The notes under the pieces: generated by a model
Told to the model about the DNA's origin: nothing
Database searches by the model: none
Seen by the model: only the letters and a program-made list of their open reading frames with translations
In this document: positions 6,875 through 13,732 of the stretch, one piece after another
Layout of the letters: every line of letters begins with the position of its first letter
Numbering within the stretch: the stretch's first letter is position 1
Made by a program: the position numbers and the translations under genes
Origin: Candidatus Saccharimonadota bacterium
Lineage (GTDB): Bacteria > Patescibacteriota > Saccharimonadia > QS-5-54-17
DNA length: 17,775 nt
NCBI GenBank assembly: GCA_007131065.1
Contig: SLRF01000045.1
Coordinates: forward strand, 1-17,775
Reading direction: 5' to 3'

Positions 6875-7423
6875 ATGAGTAGAATAGGCATAGTACCAGT
6901 AGATATACCTTCGGGAGTAGAAGTCACCGTAGAGAAGAAACGAGTTTTGATCAAGGGGCCAAAAGGTGAACTTGAGACACCAATGTTTTCTCACATCAAA
7001 CTTGAGAATGACGGTGATAAGCTAGTAGTTAAGCGAACTGATGATTCAAAAGTCGCTCGTGAACAGCATGGACTGGCTCGCACTCTGGTAGCAAATGCTA
7101 TAACTGGAGTCAGCGAAGGTTTTTCGAAGACGTTGATTGTCGAGGGTGTCGGATTCAAGGTAGATGTAAGCGGAAACAAGGTTACGCTCAGTCTCGGATA
7201 CTCCCATCAGAGCGAAGTGGAACTACCGGCAGGTATTACTGCTACAAACGAAGGTAACAAATTGACTATATCAGGAAGCGATAAACAGCTGGTTGGACAG
7301 ATAGCTGCTAATATCCGTGAACTTAGAAAACCTGAACCATACAAAGGAAAGGGTGTACGCTACGATGGCGAGCGCATTATACGCAAGGCAGGTAAAGCAG
7401 CAGGAGCAGGAGCAGGCAAATGA
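6875..7423 (+). CDS. rplF: 50S ribosomal protein L6
   Basis: L6 lies near the sarcin-ricin loop and the factor-binding site. Seen: SRIGIVPVDIPSGVEVTVEK, VLIKGPKGELETPM, a duplicated L6 fold, and the strongly conserved end RKPEPYKGKGVRYDGERIIRKAGKAAGAGAGK. Length is 182 aa, normal, with a short Ala/Gly tail after RKAGKA. It begins seven bases after rpsH and overlaps rplR by ATGA. Confidence 0.96.
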   Translation: MSRIGIVPVDIPSGVEVTVEKKRVLIKGPKGELETPMFSHIKLENDGDKLVVKRTDDSKVAREQHGLARTLVANAITGVSEGFSKTLIVEGVGFKVDVSGNKVTLSLGYSHQSEVELPAGITATNEGNKLTISGSDKQLVGQIAANIRELRKPEPYKGKGVRYDGERIIRKAGKAAGAGAGK

Positions 7424-7737
7424 CCAAAGTAATTCGTAAAATCAGAGCGACAGGCACCAAAGAACGGCCACGTTTGCGTATTAGCATTACTAATAAGAAC
7501 GTTATCGCACAGGTTATTGATGATACTCAAGGTGCTACATTGGCTTACACAAATACTGCCGATCATTCGGTACCAGGCAATATGACAGAAAAAGCCGTAT
7601 GGGCCGGTAAGGATATCGCTAAACGTGCTAAAAAGGCCAAAATTAAAGGTGTACTATTTGACCGCGGTGACCGCAGATATCATGGACGTGTAAAAGCATT
7701 AGCTGATGCAGCTCGAGAAGAAGGATTGGAGTTTTAG
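7420..7737 (+). CDS. rplR: 50S ribosomal protein L18
   Basis: L18 binds 5S rRNA with L5. The 105-aa protein has RPRLRISITNKNVIAQVIDD and the conserved C-terminus VLFDRGDRRYHGRVKALADA with AREEGLEF. It is shorter than the usual ~118-120 aa: the basic N-terminal extension that normally precedes the RPRL strand is mostly missing, reduced to about 17 residues. TAG at 7735-7737 is followed directly by the rpsE ATG. Confidence 0.95.
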   Translation: MTKVIRKIRATGTKERPRLRISITNKNVIAQVIDDTQGATLAYTNTADHSVPGNMTEKAVWAGKDIAKRAKKAKIKGVLFDRGDRRYHGRVKALADAAREEGLEF

Positions 7738-8208
7738 ATGCAGAGACCAGAAGAAATACAAGAGAAAGAGTACGACGAACGAGTCATAGATATCGATCGA
7801 GTTGCACGAGTAGTAAAAGGTGGACGTCGCTTCCGATTCCGTGCTCTAGTTGTGGTAGGAGACGGCAAAGGTACTGTCGGAATGGGTATAGCTAAAGGCT
7901 CAGATGTAACTACAGCTATAAACAAGGCTTCCTTGCAGGCTAAGAAGAGCTTAAAGAAGGTTACGTTGCGAGACGGCACTATACCACATGAAGTTTATGC
8001 CAAGTATTCAGGTGGAAGAGTACTTCTTAAGCCGGCCGGACCAGGTACCGGAGTCATAGCAGGTGGCGCTGTCAGAGATGTACTAGAAGTGGCTGGAGTG
8101 ACCGATATCTTATCTAAATCGCTAGGATCATCGAACAAGATTAACTGTACATACGCCACATTAGCGGCTTTGGATAAACTGATGTCAGAGCAAGAGGTAG
8201 AAGTATGA
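7738..8208 (+). CDS. rpsE: 30S ribosomal protein S5
   Basis: S5 lies at the mRNA entry channel and contributes to decoding accuracy. The dsRNA-binding-like N-terminal domain includes VARVVKGGRRFRFRALVVVG, then DGKGTVGMGIAKGSDV, and the C-terminal half has LKPAGPGTGVIAGGAVRDVL and GVTDILSKSLGSSNKIN. Length is 156 aa. Its TGA overlaps the rplO ATG, so there is no room for rpmD (L30), which in most bacteria lies between these two genes. Confidence 0.97.
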   Translation: MQRPEEIQEKEYDERVIDIDRVARVVKGGRRFRFRALVVVGDGKGTVGMGIAKGSDVTTAINKASLQAKKSLKKVTLRDGTIPHEVYAKYSGGRVLLKPAGPGTGVIAGGAVRDVLEVAGVTDILSKSLGSSNKINCTYATLAALDKLMSEQEVEV

Positions 8209-8645
8209 AATATCACGAACTGAATATCGAAACCAAGAAAGACAAGAAGCGTGTAGGTCGCGGAATTGGTAGTGGGTATGGTAAGACCGCTGGACGAGGA
8301 ACAAAAGGGCAAAACGCCCGCACCGGAGGTGGCGTGCGTCCAGGGTTCGAGGGTGGTCAAAACCCGTTAATGAAACGACTCCCAAAAGTACGTGGATTTA
8401 GATCGAAAGCACGAAAAAATGTCGAAACCCTACATACCGATCAATTGAATACATTTAGAGCTAAGAGCACCGTTACCAAGCAACAGCTAAAAGAAGCGCG
8501 ACTGATATCGAGCATAGACTCTAAAGTAAAACTGCTAAAACGAGGTGAGCTTACTAAGGATTTAACTTTGGAAATCGATTCAGCTAGCGCAAGTGCAGCC
8601 GCAGCGGTTGAAGCCGCCGGCGGAAAAATAAAGGAAAAAGCTTAG
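8205..8645 (+). CDS. rplO: 50S ribosomal protein L15
   Basis: L15 is a late-assembly protein of the large subunit. The Gly-rich N-terminus is diagnostic: GRGIGSGYGKTAGRGTKGQ (about 20-38), then ARTGGGVRPGFEGGQNPLMK and RLPKVRGF. The C-terminal domain ends with an Ala-rich stretch ASAAAAVEAAGGKIKEKA, typical of the family. Length is 146 aa. It starts in the ATGA overlap with rpsE, with four bases between its stop and secY. Confidence 0.96.
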   Translation: MKYHELNIETKKDKKRVGRGIGSGYGKTAGRGTKGQNARTGGGVRPGFEGGQNPLMKRLPKVRGFRSKARKNVETLHTDQLNTFRAKSTVTKQQLKEARLISSIDSKVKLLKRGELTKDLTLEIDSASASAAAAVEAAGGKIKEKA

Positions 8646-8649
8646 CTTC

Positions 8650-9954
8650 ATGCAACAGTCTCGCCTGCGACATATCCTATACAACAAGGAACTGCGAAAC
8701 AAAGTATTGGCCGTATTCTTCATGGTATTCCTCTATAGGATTATGGCGCATGTTCCAATACCTATAGCCGACTCTGCAACTCTTAGTAACTTCCTGACTA
8801 ACCTCCTATCCACAAACCGTCTGTTCGGATTAGTTGACCTATTCTCCGGAGGTGCTGTAGCTAACTTCTCAATAGCTCTAATGGGGCTGGGGCCTTACAT
8901 TAACGCATCGATTATAATGCAACTTCTGACCCAGGTGGTGCCGAAGATTTCACAGTTGAAGAAAGAGGGCGAAGAAGGACGTAGGAAGATCAATCAATAC
9001 ACCCGCTATTTGACTCTTCCTCTAGCTATAGGTCAGTCGATTGGTACGGTATTTTTCATACGACAACTTGCCATACAGGTAGGTCAGACCGATATAGTAG
9101 GCACTCCGTCACTGGCGGAATGGGCGCTTATAATAACGGTCATGACAGCAGGTAGTATGTTGCTGATGTGGATGGGTGAACTTATCAGTGAGAAGGGTAT
9201 CGGTAACGGTATATCCATATTAATTGCTGCTAGTATAATCGCCCAGTTGCCAGGTATATTCGGACAGGCTGTATCTATAGTGACGGCTGATATGACAGAG
9301 TTGATACAAGTAGCATTCTTTGCTCTGGCGTCACTAGTAATTACTTACTTCATAGTTAAACTCAACGAGGCGAAAAGAATCGTAAAAGTATCTTACGCTA
9401 AACGAATGCAATCGTCCGGATATGGCGGTGTGGAATCAGAGCTTCCTATACGTATATTAACTGCCGGTGTTATACCAATAATTTTTGCAGTGGCGTTTCT
9501 ATCGGTGCCTTCATTTATCGGACAGCTTTTTGCTGAGGCTCAAAACCCAGCATTAGCAGCTTTCGCTACCAATATTACTATTTGGTTCGACCCTTCTAAT
9601 ATTATCTACTCGACTACCTATTTCGGCCTAGTGGTGGCATTTACTTACTTCTACACCGGAATTGTATTTAACCCGGTCGATATAGCGGAAAATTTGCAAA
9701 AACAAGGTGGATTCATACCGGGAATAAGGCCCGGTAAGCAGACCGAGCAGTACTTACGAAAAATAGTTAACCGTATCACACTGTTTGGCTCAATCAGTCT
9801 AGGTATAATTGCCGTACTTCCATTTATAGGTGAGCAAATTACCGGTAGTCAGGCCCTGACTTTCGGAGGTACCGGGCTGCTGATTGTGGTAAGCGTCAGC
9901 ATAGAGTCGCTCCGACAGCTTGATTCACAGATAATTAATGCATCTTACCAATAG
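8650..9954 (+). CDS. secY: Preprotein translocase subunit SecY
   Basis: SecY is the channel subunit of the SecYEG translocon in the cytoplasmic membrane. The 434-aa protein has the expected ten-helix hydrophobicity pattern. Signature blocks: MGLGPYINASIIMQLLTQVV (end of helix 2), GNGISILIAASIIAQLPG, VKVSYAKRMQSSGYGG in the cytoplasmic loop, ELPIRILTAGVIPIIFAV, and YFYTGIVFNPVDIAENLQKQ with GGFIPGIRPGKQTEQYL in the large cytoplasmic loop before helix 9. The start at 8650 lacks a clear Shine-Dalgarno, so translation may be coupled to rplO four bases upstream. adk and map, often next, are absent. Confidence 0.97.
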   Translation: MQQSRLRHILYNKELRNKVLAVFFMVFLYRIMAHVPIPIADSATLSNFLTNLLSTNRLFGLVDLFSGGAVANFSIALMGLGPYINASIIMQLLTQVVPKISQLKKEGEEGRRKINQYTRYLTLPLAIGQSIGTVFFIRQLAIQVGQTDIVGTPSLAEWALIITVMTAGSMLLMWMGELISEKGIGNGISILIAASIIAQLPGIFGQAVSIVTADMTELIQVAFFALASLVITYFIVKLNEAKRIVKVSYAKRMQSSGYGGVESELPIRILTAGVIPIIFAVAFLSVPSFIGQLFAEAQNPALAAFATNITIWFDPSNIIYSTTYFGLVVAFTYFYTGIVFNPVDIAENLQKQGGFIPGIRPGKQTEQYLRKIVNRITLFGSISLGIIAVLPFIGEQITGSQALTFGGTGLLIVVSVSIESLRQLDSQIINASYQ

Positions 9955-9977
9955 GTAGCGACAGAAGGATTTTACAG

Positions 9978-10112
9978 ATGAAAAGTTTACATAATTATTG
10001 CCAAGTATCTATTCGGGAGTCCTCGCGCGACCCTGGATTTGTGACAAATCTCAAAAAAACGTCAGAAGGGGTTTACAAATACCTTCTGACTACATATAAT
10101 AGGGGCTTGTAG
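9978..10112 (+). CDS. Small ORF of unknown function, doubtful
   Basis: A 44-codon frame begins at ATG 9978 with AAGGA at 9965-9969, 8 nt upstream, and ends with TAG three bases before infA. The peptide starts MKSLHNYCQV and ends LLTTYNRGL; I recognise no domain, signal peptide or membrane segment. It runs through the infA promoter and both palindromes of this gap, which argues that the bases are selected for regulation and not for coding. I list it because the ribosome binding site is good and the position is where adk and map would be; most likely it is a chance frame. Confidence 0.15.
   Translation: MKSLHNYCQVSIRESSRDPGFVTNLKKTSEGVYKYLLTTYNRGL
10036..10050 (+). promoter_or_regulatory. 15-bp palindrome upstream of the infA promoter
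   Basis: GATTTGT and ACAAATC form a perfect 7-bp inverted repeat around one central base. It lies 21 bp upstream of the -35 box, just before a run of seven A (10053-10059). It has the form of a protein-binding operator; no T-run follows on the + strand, so it is not a terminator for secY. The function is inferred from shape and position only. Confidence 0.35.
10053..10100 (+). promoter_or_regulatory. Promoter of the infA-rpsI operon
   Basis: TTTACA (10072-10077) and a perfect TATAAT (10095-10100) are separated by 17 bp, close to the sigma70 ideal. An A-tract (10053-10059) lies where an UP element would. Transcription is expected around 10107, which leaves only about 9 nt before the infA ATG at 10116. 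It gives infA, rpmJ, rpsM, rpsK, rpsD, rpoA and followers their own transcription start, separate from the rplC operon. Confidence 0.8.
10061..10090 (+). promoter_or_regulatory. 9-bp inverted repeat enclosing the -35 box (candidate operator)
   Basis: GTCAGAAGG (10061-10069) and CCTTCTGAC (10082-10090) are perfect inverted arms separated by 12 bp, so their centres are 21 bp apart, two helical turns, as for a dimeric repressor. The -35 box TTTACA lies in the spacer and the right arm fills the -35/-10 interval. Read on the - strand, the hairpin is followed by a T-run and resembles an intrinsic terminator, but no - strand gene needs one here. A repressor site is my preferred reading. Confidence 0.5.
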
Positions 10113-10115
10113 TTT

Positions 10116-10337
10116 ATGGCTAGTAATAAGCAGGTCATTGAATTTGAGGGAACGATTCTCGAGACTCTTCCCAACGCTATGTTTCGTGTGCGTCTAGAGA
10201 ACGGACATGAAGTTACCGGAATAATAGCCGGTAAAATGCGCATGCACTACATAAAGATAGTCCCTGGAGACAAAGTAACGGTGGAAATGACACCGTACGA
10301 CCTCACTAAGGGCAGAATAACTTACCGTCACAAGTAA
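10116..10337 (+). CDS. infA: Translation initiation factor IF-1
   Basis: IF-1 occupies the 30S A site during initiation and assists IF-2 and IF-3. The 73-aa OB-fold protein is close to consensus: VIEFEGTILETLPNAMFRVR, LENGHEVTGIIAGKMRMHYI, KIVPGDKVTVEMTPYDLTKG and RITYRHK. Normal length is 72. No Shine-Dalgarno is likely to be in the mRNA, because the promoter places the start only about 9 nt upstream. An AGGGG at 10101-10105 would be used only if transcription began earlier. Confidence 0.98.
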   Translation: MASNKQVIEFEGTILETLPNAMFRVRLENGHEVTGIIAGKMRMHYIKIVPGDKVTVEMTPYDLTKGRITYRHK

Positions 10338-10348
10338 AGGATGCAGGT

Positions 10349-10462
10349 ATGAAAGTACAAGCAAGCGTTAAGAAAATGTGTGTGAGCTGTAAGATTATCC
10401 GTCGACACGGAGTGGTGCAAGTAATATGTACAAAACCTAAGCACAAACAGAGGCAGGGATAA
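10349..10462 (+). CDS. rpmJ: 50S ribosomal protein L36, zinc-binding form
   Basis: L36 is the smallest ribosomal protein and binds 23S rRNA near the factor-binding region. This 37-residue gene reads MKVQASVKKMCVSCKIIRRH, GVVQVICTKPKHKQRQG. The zinc ligands Cys11, Cys14, Cys27 and His32 are all present, so it is the C+ type. It starts 11 bases after infA, and its TAA overlaps the rpsM start by one base (TAATG at 10460-10464). Length and sequence match the family exactly. Confidence 0.97.
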   Translation: MKVQASVKKMCVSCKIIRRHGVVQVICTKPKHKQRQG

Positions 10463-10848
10463 TGGCAAGATTAGCAGGTGTAAACATACCAGACGACAAG
10501 CGATCCGTAATAGCGCTCACTTATATATATGGAATAGGGCGAACTAGTTCGGAGAAAATTCTCGATACTTTAGGTATTGACCACAACACCAGAATCAAAG
10601 ACTTAACTGAGACCGAATTGACCAAGATTCGTGAAGCGATCGACAAAGATTATGAAGTTGAGGGAGATCTAGCACAACGACGACGAGTTAGTATCAACAG
10701 ACTTCGTGAGATTAACTCCTACCGAGGATTGCGTCATAAGTCTAATCTGCCGGTACGCGGACAACGCACTAAGACAAACGCTAGAACCAAGCGTGGCAAG
10801 AGAGCTACTGTCGGCGGTGCTAAAAGTAAACCGGCACCACTTAAATAA
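10462..10848 (+). CDS. rpsM: 30S ribosomal protein S13
   Basis: S13 lies in the small-subunit head and contacts the large subunit and P-site tRNA. The 128-aa protein starts MARLAGVNIPDDKRSVIALT, has YIYGIGRTSSEKIL (helix-hairpin-helix region), and ends with SYRGLRHKSNLPVRGQRTKT, NARTKRGKRATVGG, the conserved basic tail. Length is normal. It overlaps rpmJ by one base; a 15-base spacer with GAGGAG follows before rpsK. Confidence 0.97.
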   Translation: MARLAGVNIPDDKRSVIALTYIYGIGRTSSEKILDTLGIDHNTRIKDLTETELTKIREAIDKDYEVEGDLAQRRRVSINRLREINSYRGLRHKSNLPVRGQRTKTNARTKRGKRATVGGAKSKPAPLK

Positions 10849-10863
10849 TTTTAGAGGAGTAAT

Positions 10864-11259
10864 ATGGCACAAGCTACCAAGAAGACCACGCCCAAGAAGA
10901 AGCAGAAAAAATCCGTACCGATCGGAAAGATGTACGTGCAGGCGACTTTCAACAACACCATAATCACCATTACCGATCCTAAGGGTGGTGTATTGGCTTC
11001 TTCCAGTTCAGGTGCAAGTGGTTTCAAGGGGTCGCGTAAAGGTACTGCTTATGCTGCCCAACTAGCAAGTGAAAACGCTCTAGAGAAGATAAAGCCGTAC
11101 AAGATGAATCAAGTGTCGGTTTATATCCGTGGCATTGGCCAGGGTAGAGAAGCTGCTGTAAGGGCACTCTCTAATTCCGACATTATGGTGACAAGCATAA
11201 AAGATGTTACAGGTGTACCGCATAACGGTTGCCGTCCACGTAAGGCGAGGAGGGTCTAA
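10864..11259 (+). CDS. rpsK: 30S ribosomal protein S11
   Basis: S11 forms part of the platform near the E site and the Shine-Dalgarno helix. Seen: GKMYVQATFNNTIITITDPK, GGVLASSSSGASGFKGSRKG, TAYAAQLASE and the conserved end VTGVPHNGCRPRKARRV. The first ~18 residues are a Lys/Thr-rich lead. Length is 131 aa. GAGGAG at 10854-10859 is placed for the ATG at 10864. It overlaps rpsD by one base. Confidence 0.97.
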   Translation: MAQATKKTTPKKKQKKSVPIGKMYVQATFNNTIITITDPKGGVLASSSSGASGFKGSRKGTAYAAQLASENALEKIKPYKMNQVSVYIRGIGQGREAAVRALSNSDIMVTSIKDVTGVPHNGCRPRKARRV

Positions 11260-11864
11260 TGGCACGAGATTTGATGCCGATTGTAAAGCGTAGTAGGCGA
11301 GAAGGCGTAGCTCTTCACCCTAAAGCCCACAAAGTGATGGCGAAGCGTAAAGCTCTACCAGGCGAACGAGCCGGTGCTAGGCGCGGCAAGATGACCCAGT
11401 ATGCTCAGCAGCTGCGTGAAAAACAAAAAGTGAAGCGCATGTATGGATTACTAGAGAAGCAGTTTCGTCGACTAGTAAAAGAAGCCGAGCGCAAAGAAGG
11501 TGTTAGTGGCGAGCTCCTTCTGCAATATCTTGAACGTCGACTAGACAATGCAGTGTATAGGTTGCACCTTGCACCGAGTCGTACCGCTGCTAGACAGCTA
11601 GTGACTCACGGCCACATCATGCTTAACGGGCGCAGAGTAGATATTCCGTCTATCCGGCTCAAGGCAGGGGATGAGATAGCAATACGCCCAAAGAGTGCTA
11701 AGAATACATATTTTCAGTCACTAGAAATAGAGGAGTCCCCCGACTTAAGCTGGCTATCACTTAACAAATCAAAGATGACAGCCAAGGTAACTAGCGTACC
11801 TAATCGAGATGAGTCTGAGCCTGATATAAATGAGCAGTTAATAATTGAATTCTATTCAAGATAA
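11259..11864 (+). CDS. rpsD: 30S ribosomal protein S4
   Basis: S4 nucleates 16S rRNA assembly and, in E. coli, represses the alpha operon. The 201-aa protein has the N-terminal domain without the zinc cysteines (C- form; PGERAGARRGKMTQYAQQLR), then the S4 RNA-binding domain LERRLDNAVYRLHLAPSRTA, ARQLVTHGHIMLNGRRVDIP. The C-terminus is slightly unusual, ending INEQLIIEFYSR, but the ...LIIEFYSR close is common in S4. It keeps the order S13-S11-S4-alpha found in many bacteria. Confidence 0.96.
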   Translation: MARDLMPIVKRSRREGVALHPKAHKVMAKRKALPGERAGARRGKMTQYAQQLREKQKVKRMYGLLEKQFRRLVKEAERKEGVSGELLLQYLERRLDNAVYRLHLAPSRTAARQLVTHGHIMLNGRRVDIPSIRLKAGDEIAIRPKSAKNTYFQSLEIEESPDLSWLSLNKSKMTAKVTSVPNRDESEPDINEQLIIEFYSR

Positions 11865-11880
11865 TGAGGAGCATAAGCGT

Positions 11881-12792
11881 ATGAATAACTTTCACTTACC
11901 AGAAATATCAATCCTAAACGAAGACGAGCGTAGCGGGTCGTTCGCGATCGACCCGCTACACCGTGGATTCGGTGTGACTATCGGTAATTCCTTGCGGAGA
12001 GTTCTACTCTCTTCACTGGGAGGATCAGCTGTCACTGCATTTAGCATTAAGGGTGCCTCACATGAATTCACTACTGTTGATGGCGTGAAGGAAGATGTAG
12101 TATCGATAACATTGAACCTAAAGCGACTTAACTTCAAAGTATTTTCTGACGAGCCACAGATACTGAAGATCAAAAAGAAAGGCAAAGGAGTTGTCACTGC
12201 TGCCGATATCGAAGAAAGCAACGATGTAGAGGTAGTTAATAAAGACCAAGTGATTGCTACGCTGGATAGCGATAAGACTTCATTTGAGATGGAACTACAG
12301 GTAGAGAAGGGACGTGGATATTCACCAGTGGACGAGCGAGATGAAAATCTTAATGTCGACATGATAGCTATCGACGCATCATTCTCTCCAGTCGAAAGAG
12401 TACGATACAAGACCGAGAACACCCGTGTCGGACAGATAACCGACCTAGACAAGCTAATTCTAGATATAGAGACCGACGGGTCTATTCCTGCGCAAGATGC
12501 CCTCAAGCAAGCAGCTAGCATCTTGGTAAACCACTTCAATATAATTGCCGGTGGCGAAGTAGAATCAGAAGCTGAAACAGAAGAGGATACAGTAGGTACT
12601 GAAGACCTAGAGATCAGCATCGCAGACATGGAGCTAAGTCAACGAACACTCAACGCACTAGAAAAGAACGATATCACTACGGTCAAGCAACTTGCTTCTA
12701 TGAGCGAGACGGAACTCAAAGACCTCAAGGGATTTGGGAGCAAAGCGCTTGATGAAGTAGTAGGAAAACTAAAGGAATTAGAGCTTAAATAA
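11881..12792 (+). CDS. rpoA: DNA-directed RNA polymerase subunit alpha
   Basis: Alpha dimerises to nucleate RNA polymerase; its C-terminal domain reads UP elements and activators. The start at 11881 (303 aa) is chosen because GAGGAG at 11866-11871 precedes it by 9 nt and MNNFHLPEIS fits the family; an in-frame ATG at 11845 lies inside rpsD and has no such support. The NTD shows RGFGVTIGNSLRRVLLSSLG (about 26-45) and EDVVSITLNLKRL. An acidic linker (Glu-rich, about 224-243) joins the CTD, ELSQRTLNALEKNDITTVKQ to the end. It overlaps rplQ by one base. Confidence 0.96.
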   Translation: MNNFHLPEISILNEDERSGSFAIDPLHRGFGVTIGNSLRRVLLSSLGGSAVTAFSIKGASHEFTTVDGVKEDVVSITLNLKRLNFKVFSDEPQILKIKKKGKGVVTAADIEESNDVEVVNKDQVIATLDSDKTSFEMELQVEKGRGYSPVDERDENLNVDMIAIDASFSPVERVRYKTENTRVGQITDLDKLILDIETDGSIPAQDALKQAASILVNHFNIIAGGEVESEAETEEDTVGTEDLEISIADMELSQRTLNALEKNDITTVKQLASMSETELKDLKGFGSKALDEVVGKLKELELK

Positions 12793-13298
12793 TGGCACTA
12801 CCGGCGCAACGTAATAAACTATCACGAAAAAGGGATCAGAGACGGGCACTTCTCAAGGGTCTGGCTGAATCGCTATTCATACACGAGAGTATAGTAACTA
12901 CACGCCCCAAAGCACGTGCTCTTAGGCCATACGCAGAGAAGCTTATAACAAAAGCTAAGACCGACAATCAGCACAATCGACGCATGGTGCTTCGTAAGAT
13001 CAGCACCAAGGAGACTTTACAGAAACTGTTTGAAGAAATTGGGCCGCGTTATGCAGACCGCCCAGGTGGCTATACTCGCATAGAGTCAGCCGGATGGCGA
13101 CGTGGTGATGATGCTGAAATGGCCAAGATTAGCCTAGTAGATAGTACAGGCGCAAAAGAAGAGTCGGTAGACGCTGAGTCCAAGGAGAGCGAAAAGGACC
13201 AGAAGCCAGAACCTACTGAAGAGACCACTACCAAGAAGGTAGCTGAGACTAAGCCTAAAGCAAAGAAGGCCGATGATAAGAAGGAGGACGACAAATGA
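12792..13298 (+). CDS. rplQ: 50S ribosomal protein L17 with long charged C-terminal tail
   Basis: L17 lies near the tunnel exit of the large subunit. The core is typical: LSRKRDQRRALLKGLAESLF, HESIVTTRPKARALRPYAEK, LITKAK, RYADRPGGYTRI and RRGDDAEMAKISLV (to about residue 116). The usual length is about 115-130; here a further ~52 residues of Glu, Lys, Asp, Thr and Ser follow, low in complexity and probably disordered. It ends KKADDKKEDDK. The TGA stop overlaps the rplM ATG. Confidence 0.95.
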   Translation: MALPAQRNKLSRKRDQRRALLKGLAESLFIHESIVTTRPKARALRPYAEKLITKAKTDNQHNRRMVLRKISTKETLQKLFEEIGPRYADRPGGYTRIESAGWRRGDDAEMAKISLVDSTGAKEESVDAESKESEKDQKPEPTEETTTKKVAETKPKAKKADDKKEDDK

Positions 13299-13732
13299 AG
13301 ACCTACTCACAAAAGCCGTCCGAAGTAACCAGGCAGTGGTATGTCGTAGATGCGGCAGATGAAAGGCTGGGACGCCTAGCAACAACCGTAGCACGCTATC
13401 TGATGGGTAAGCACAAACCTACATACACCCCGCACATTGACGGAGGAGACAATATTATAGTCATAAATGCTGAGAAGATTGCTACTACTGGAAATAAAAC
13501 TTTACAAAAGCGTTATTTTAAACACAGTGGATATCCAGGTGGTATAACTAGCAAGACTCTAGAGCAACGACTTGAGACCGACCCCGTCGGAGTTATCGAA
13601 GATGCAATTAGACGAATGATTCCTGATAATCGACTTCGCCCAGGACGAATGCTTCGACTTAAGGTGTATTCTGGCGCAGATCACCCGCATGAACCACAGC
13701 AACCAAAAGCACTAGGAGTAGACGATGCCTAA
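13295..13732 (+). CDS. rplM: 50S ribosomal protein L13
   Basis: L13 is an early-assembly 23S rRNA binder. The 145-aa protein has RQWYVVDAADERLGRLATTV, ARYLMGKHKPTYTPHIDGGD, NIIVINAEKI, KRYFKHSGYPGGITSKTLEQ and IRRMIPDNRLRPGRMLRLKV, then YSGADHPHEPQQP, all in normal order. The rplM-rpsI pair follows rplQ here, an arrangement known from many Gram-positive and CPR genomes. The 3' end overlaps rpsI by eight bases. Confidence 0.97.
   Translation: MKTYSQKPSEVTRQWYVVDAADERLGRLATTVARYLMGKHKPTYTPHIDGGDNIIVINAEKIATTGNKTLQKRYFKHSGYPGGITSKTLEQRLETDPVGVIEDAIRRMIPDNRLRPGRMLRLKVYSGADHPHEPQQPKALGVDDA

Noticed and set aside
10052..10090. Intrinsic terminator on the - strand (hairpin plus T-run)
   Set aside because: No - strand transcription unit ends here; the same bases form the infA promoter and dyad, which explains them better.
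11845..11880. An earlier in-frame start for rpoA inside rpsD
   Set aside because: The added 12 residues do not resemble alpha N-termini and the GAGGAG at 11866-11871 serves the ATG at 11881.
11892..12629. A 245-codon frame on the - strand
   Set aside because: Exact shadow of rpoA; Ser-rich composition typical of antisense translation, no ribosome binding site.
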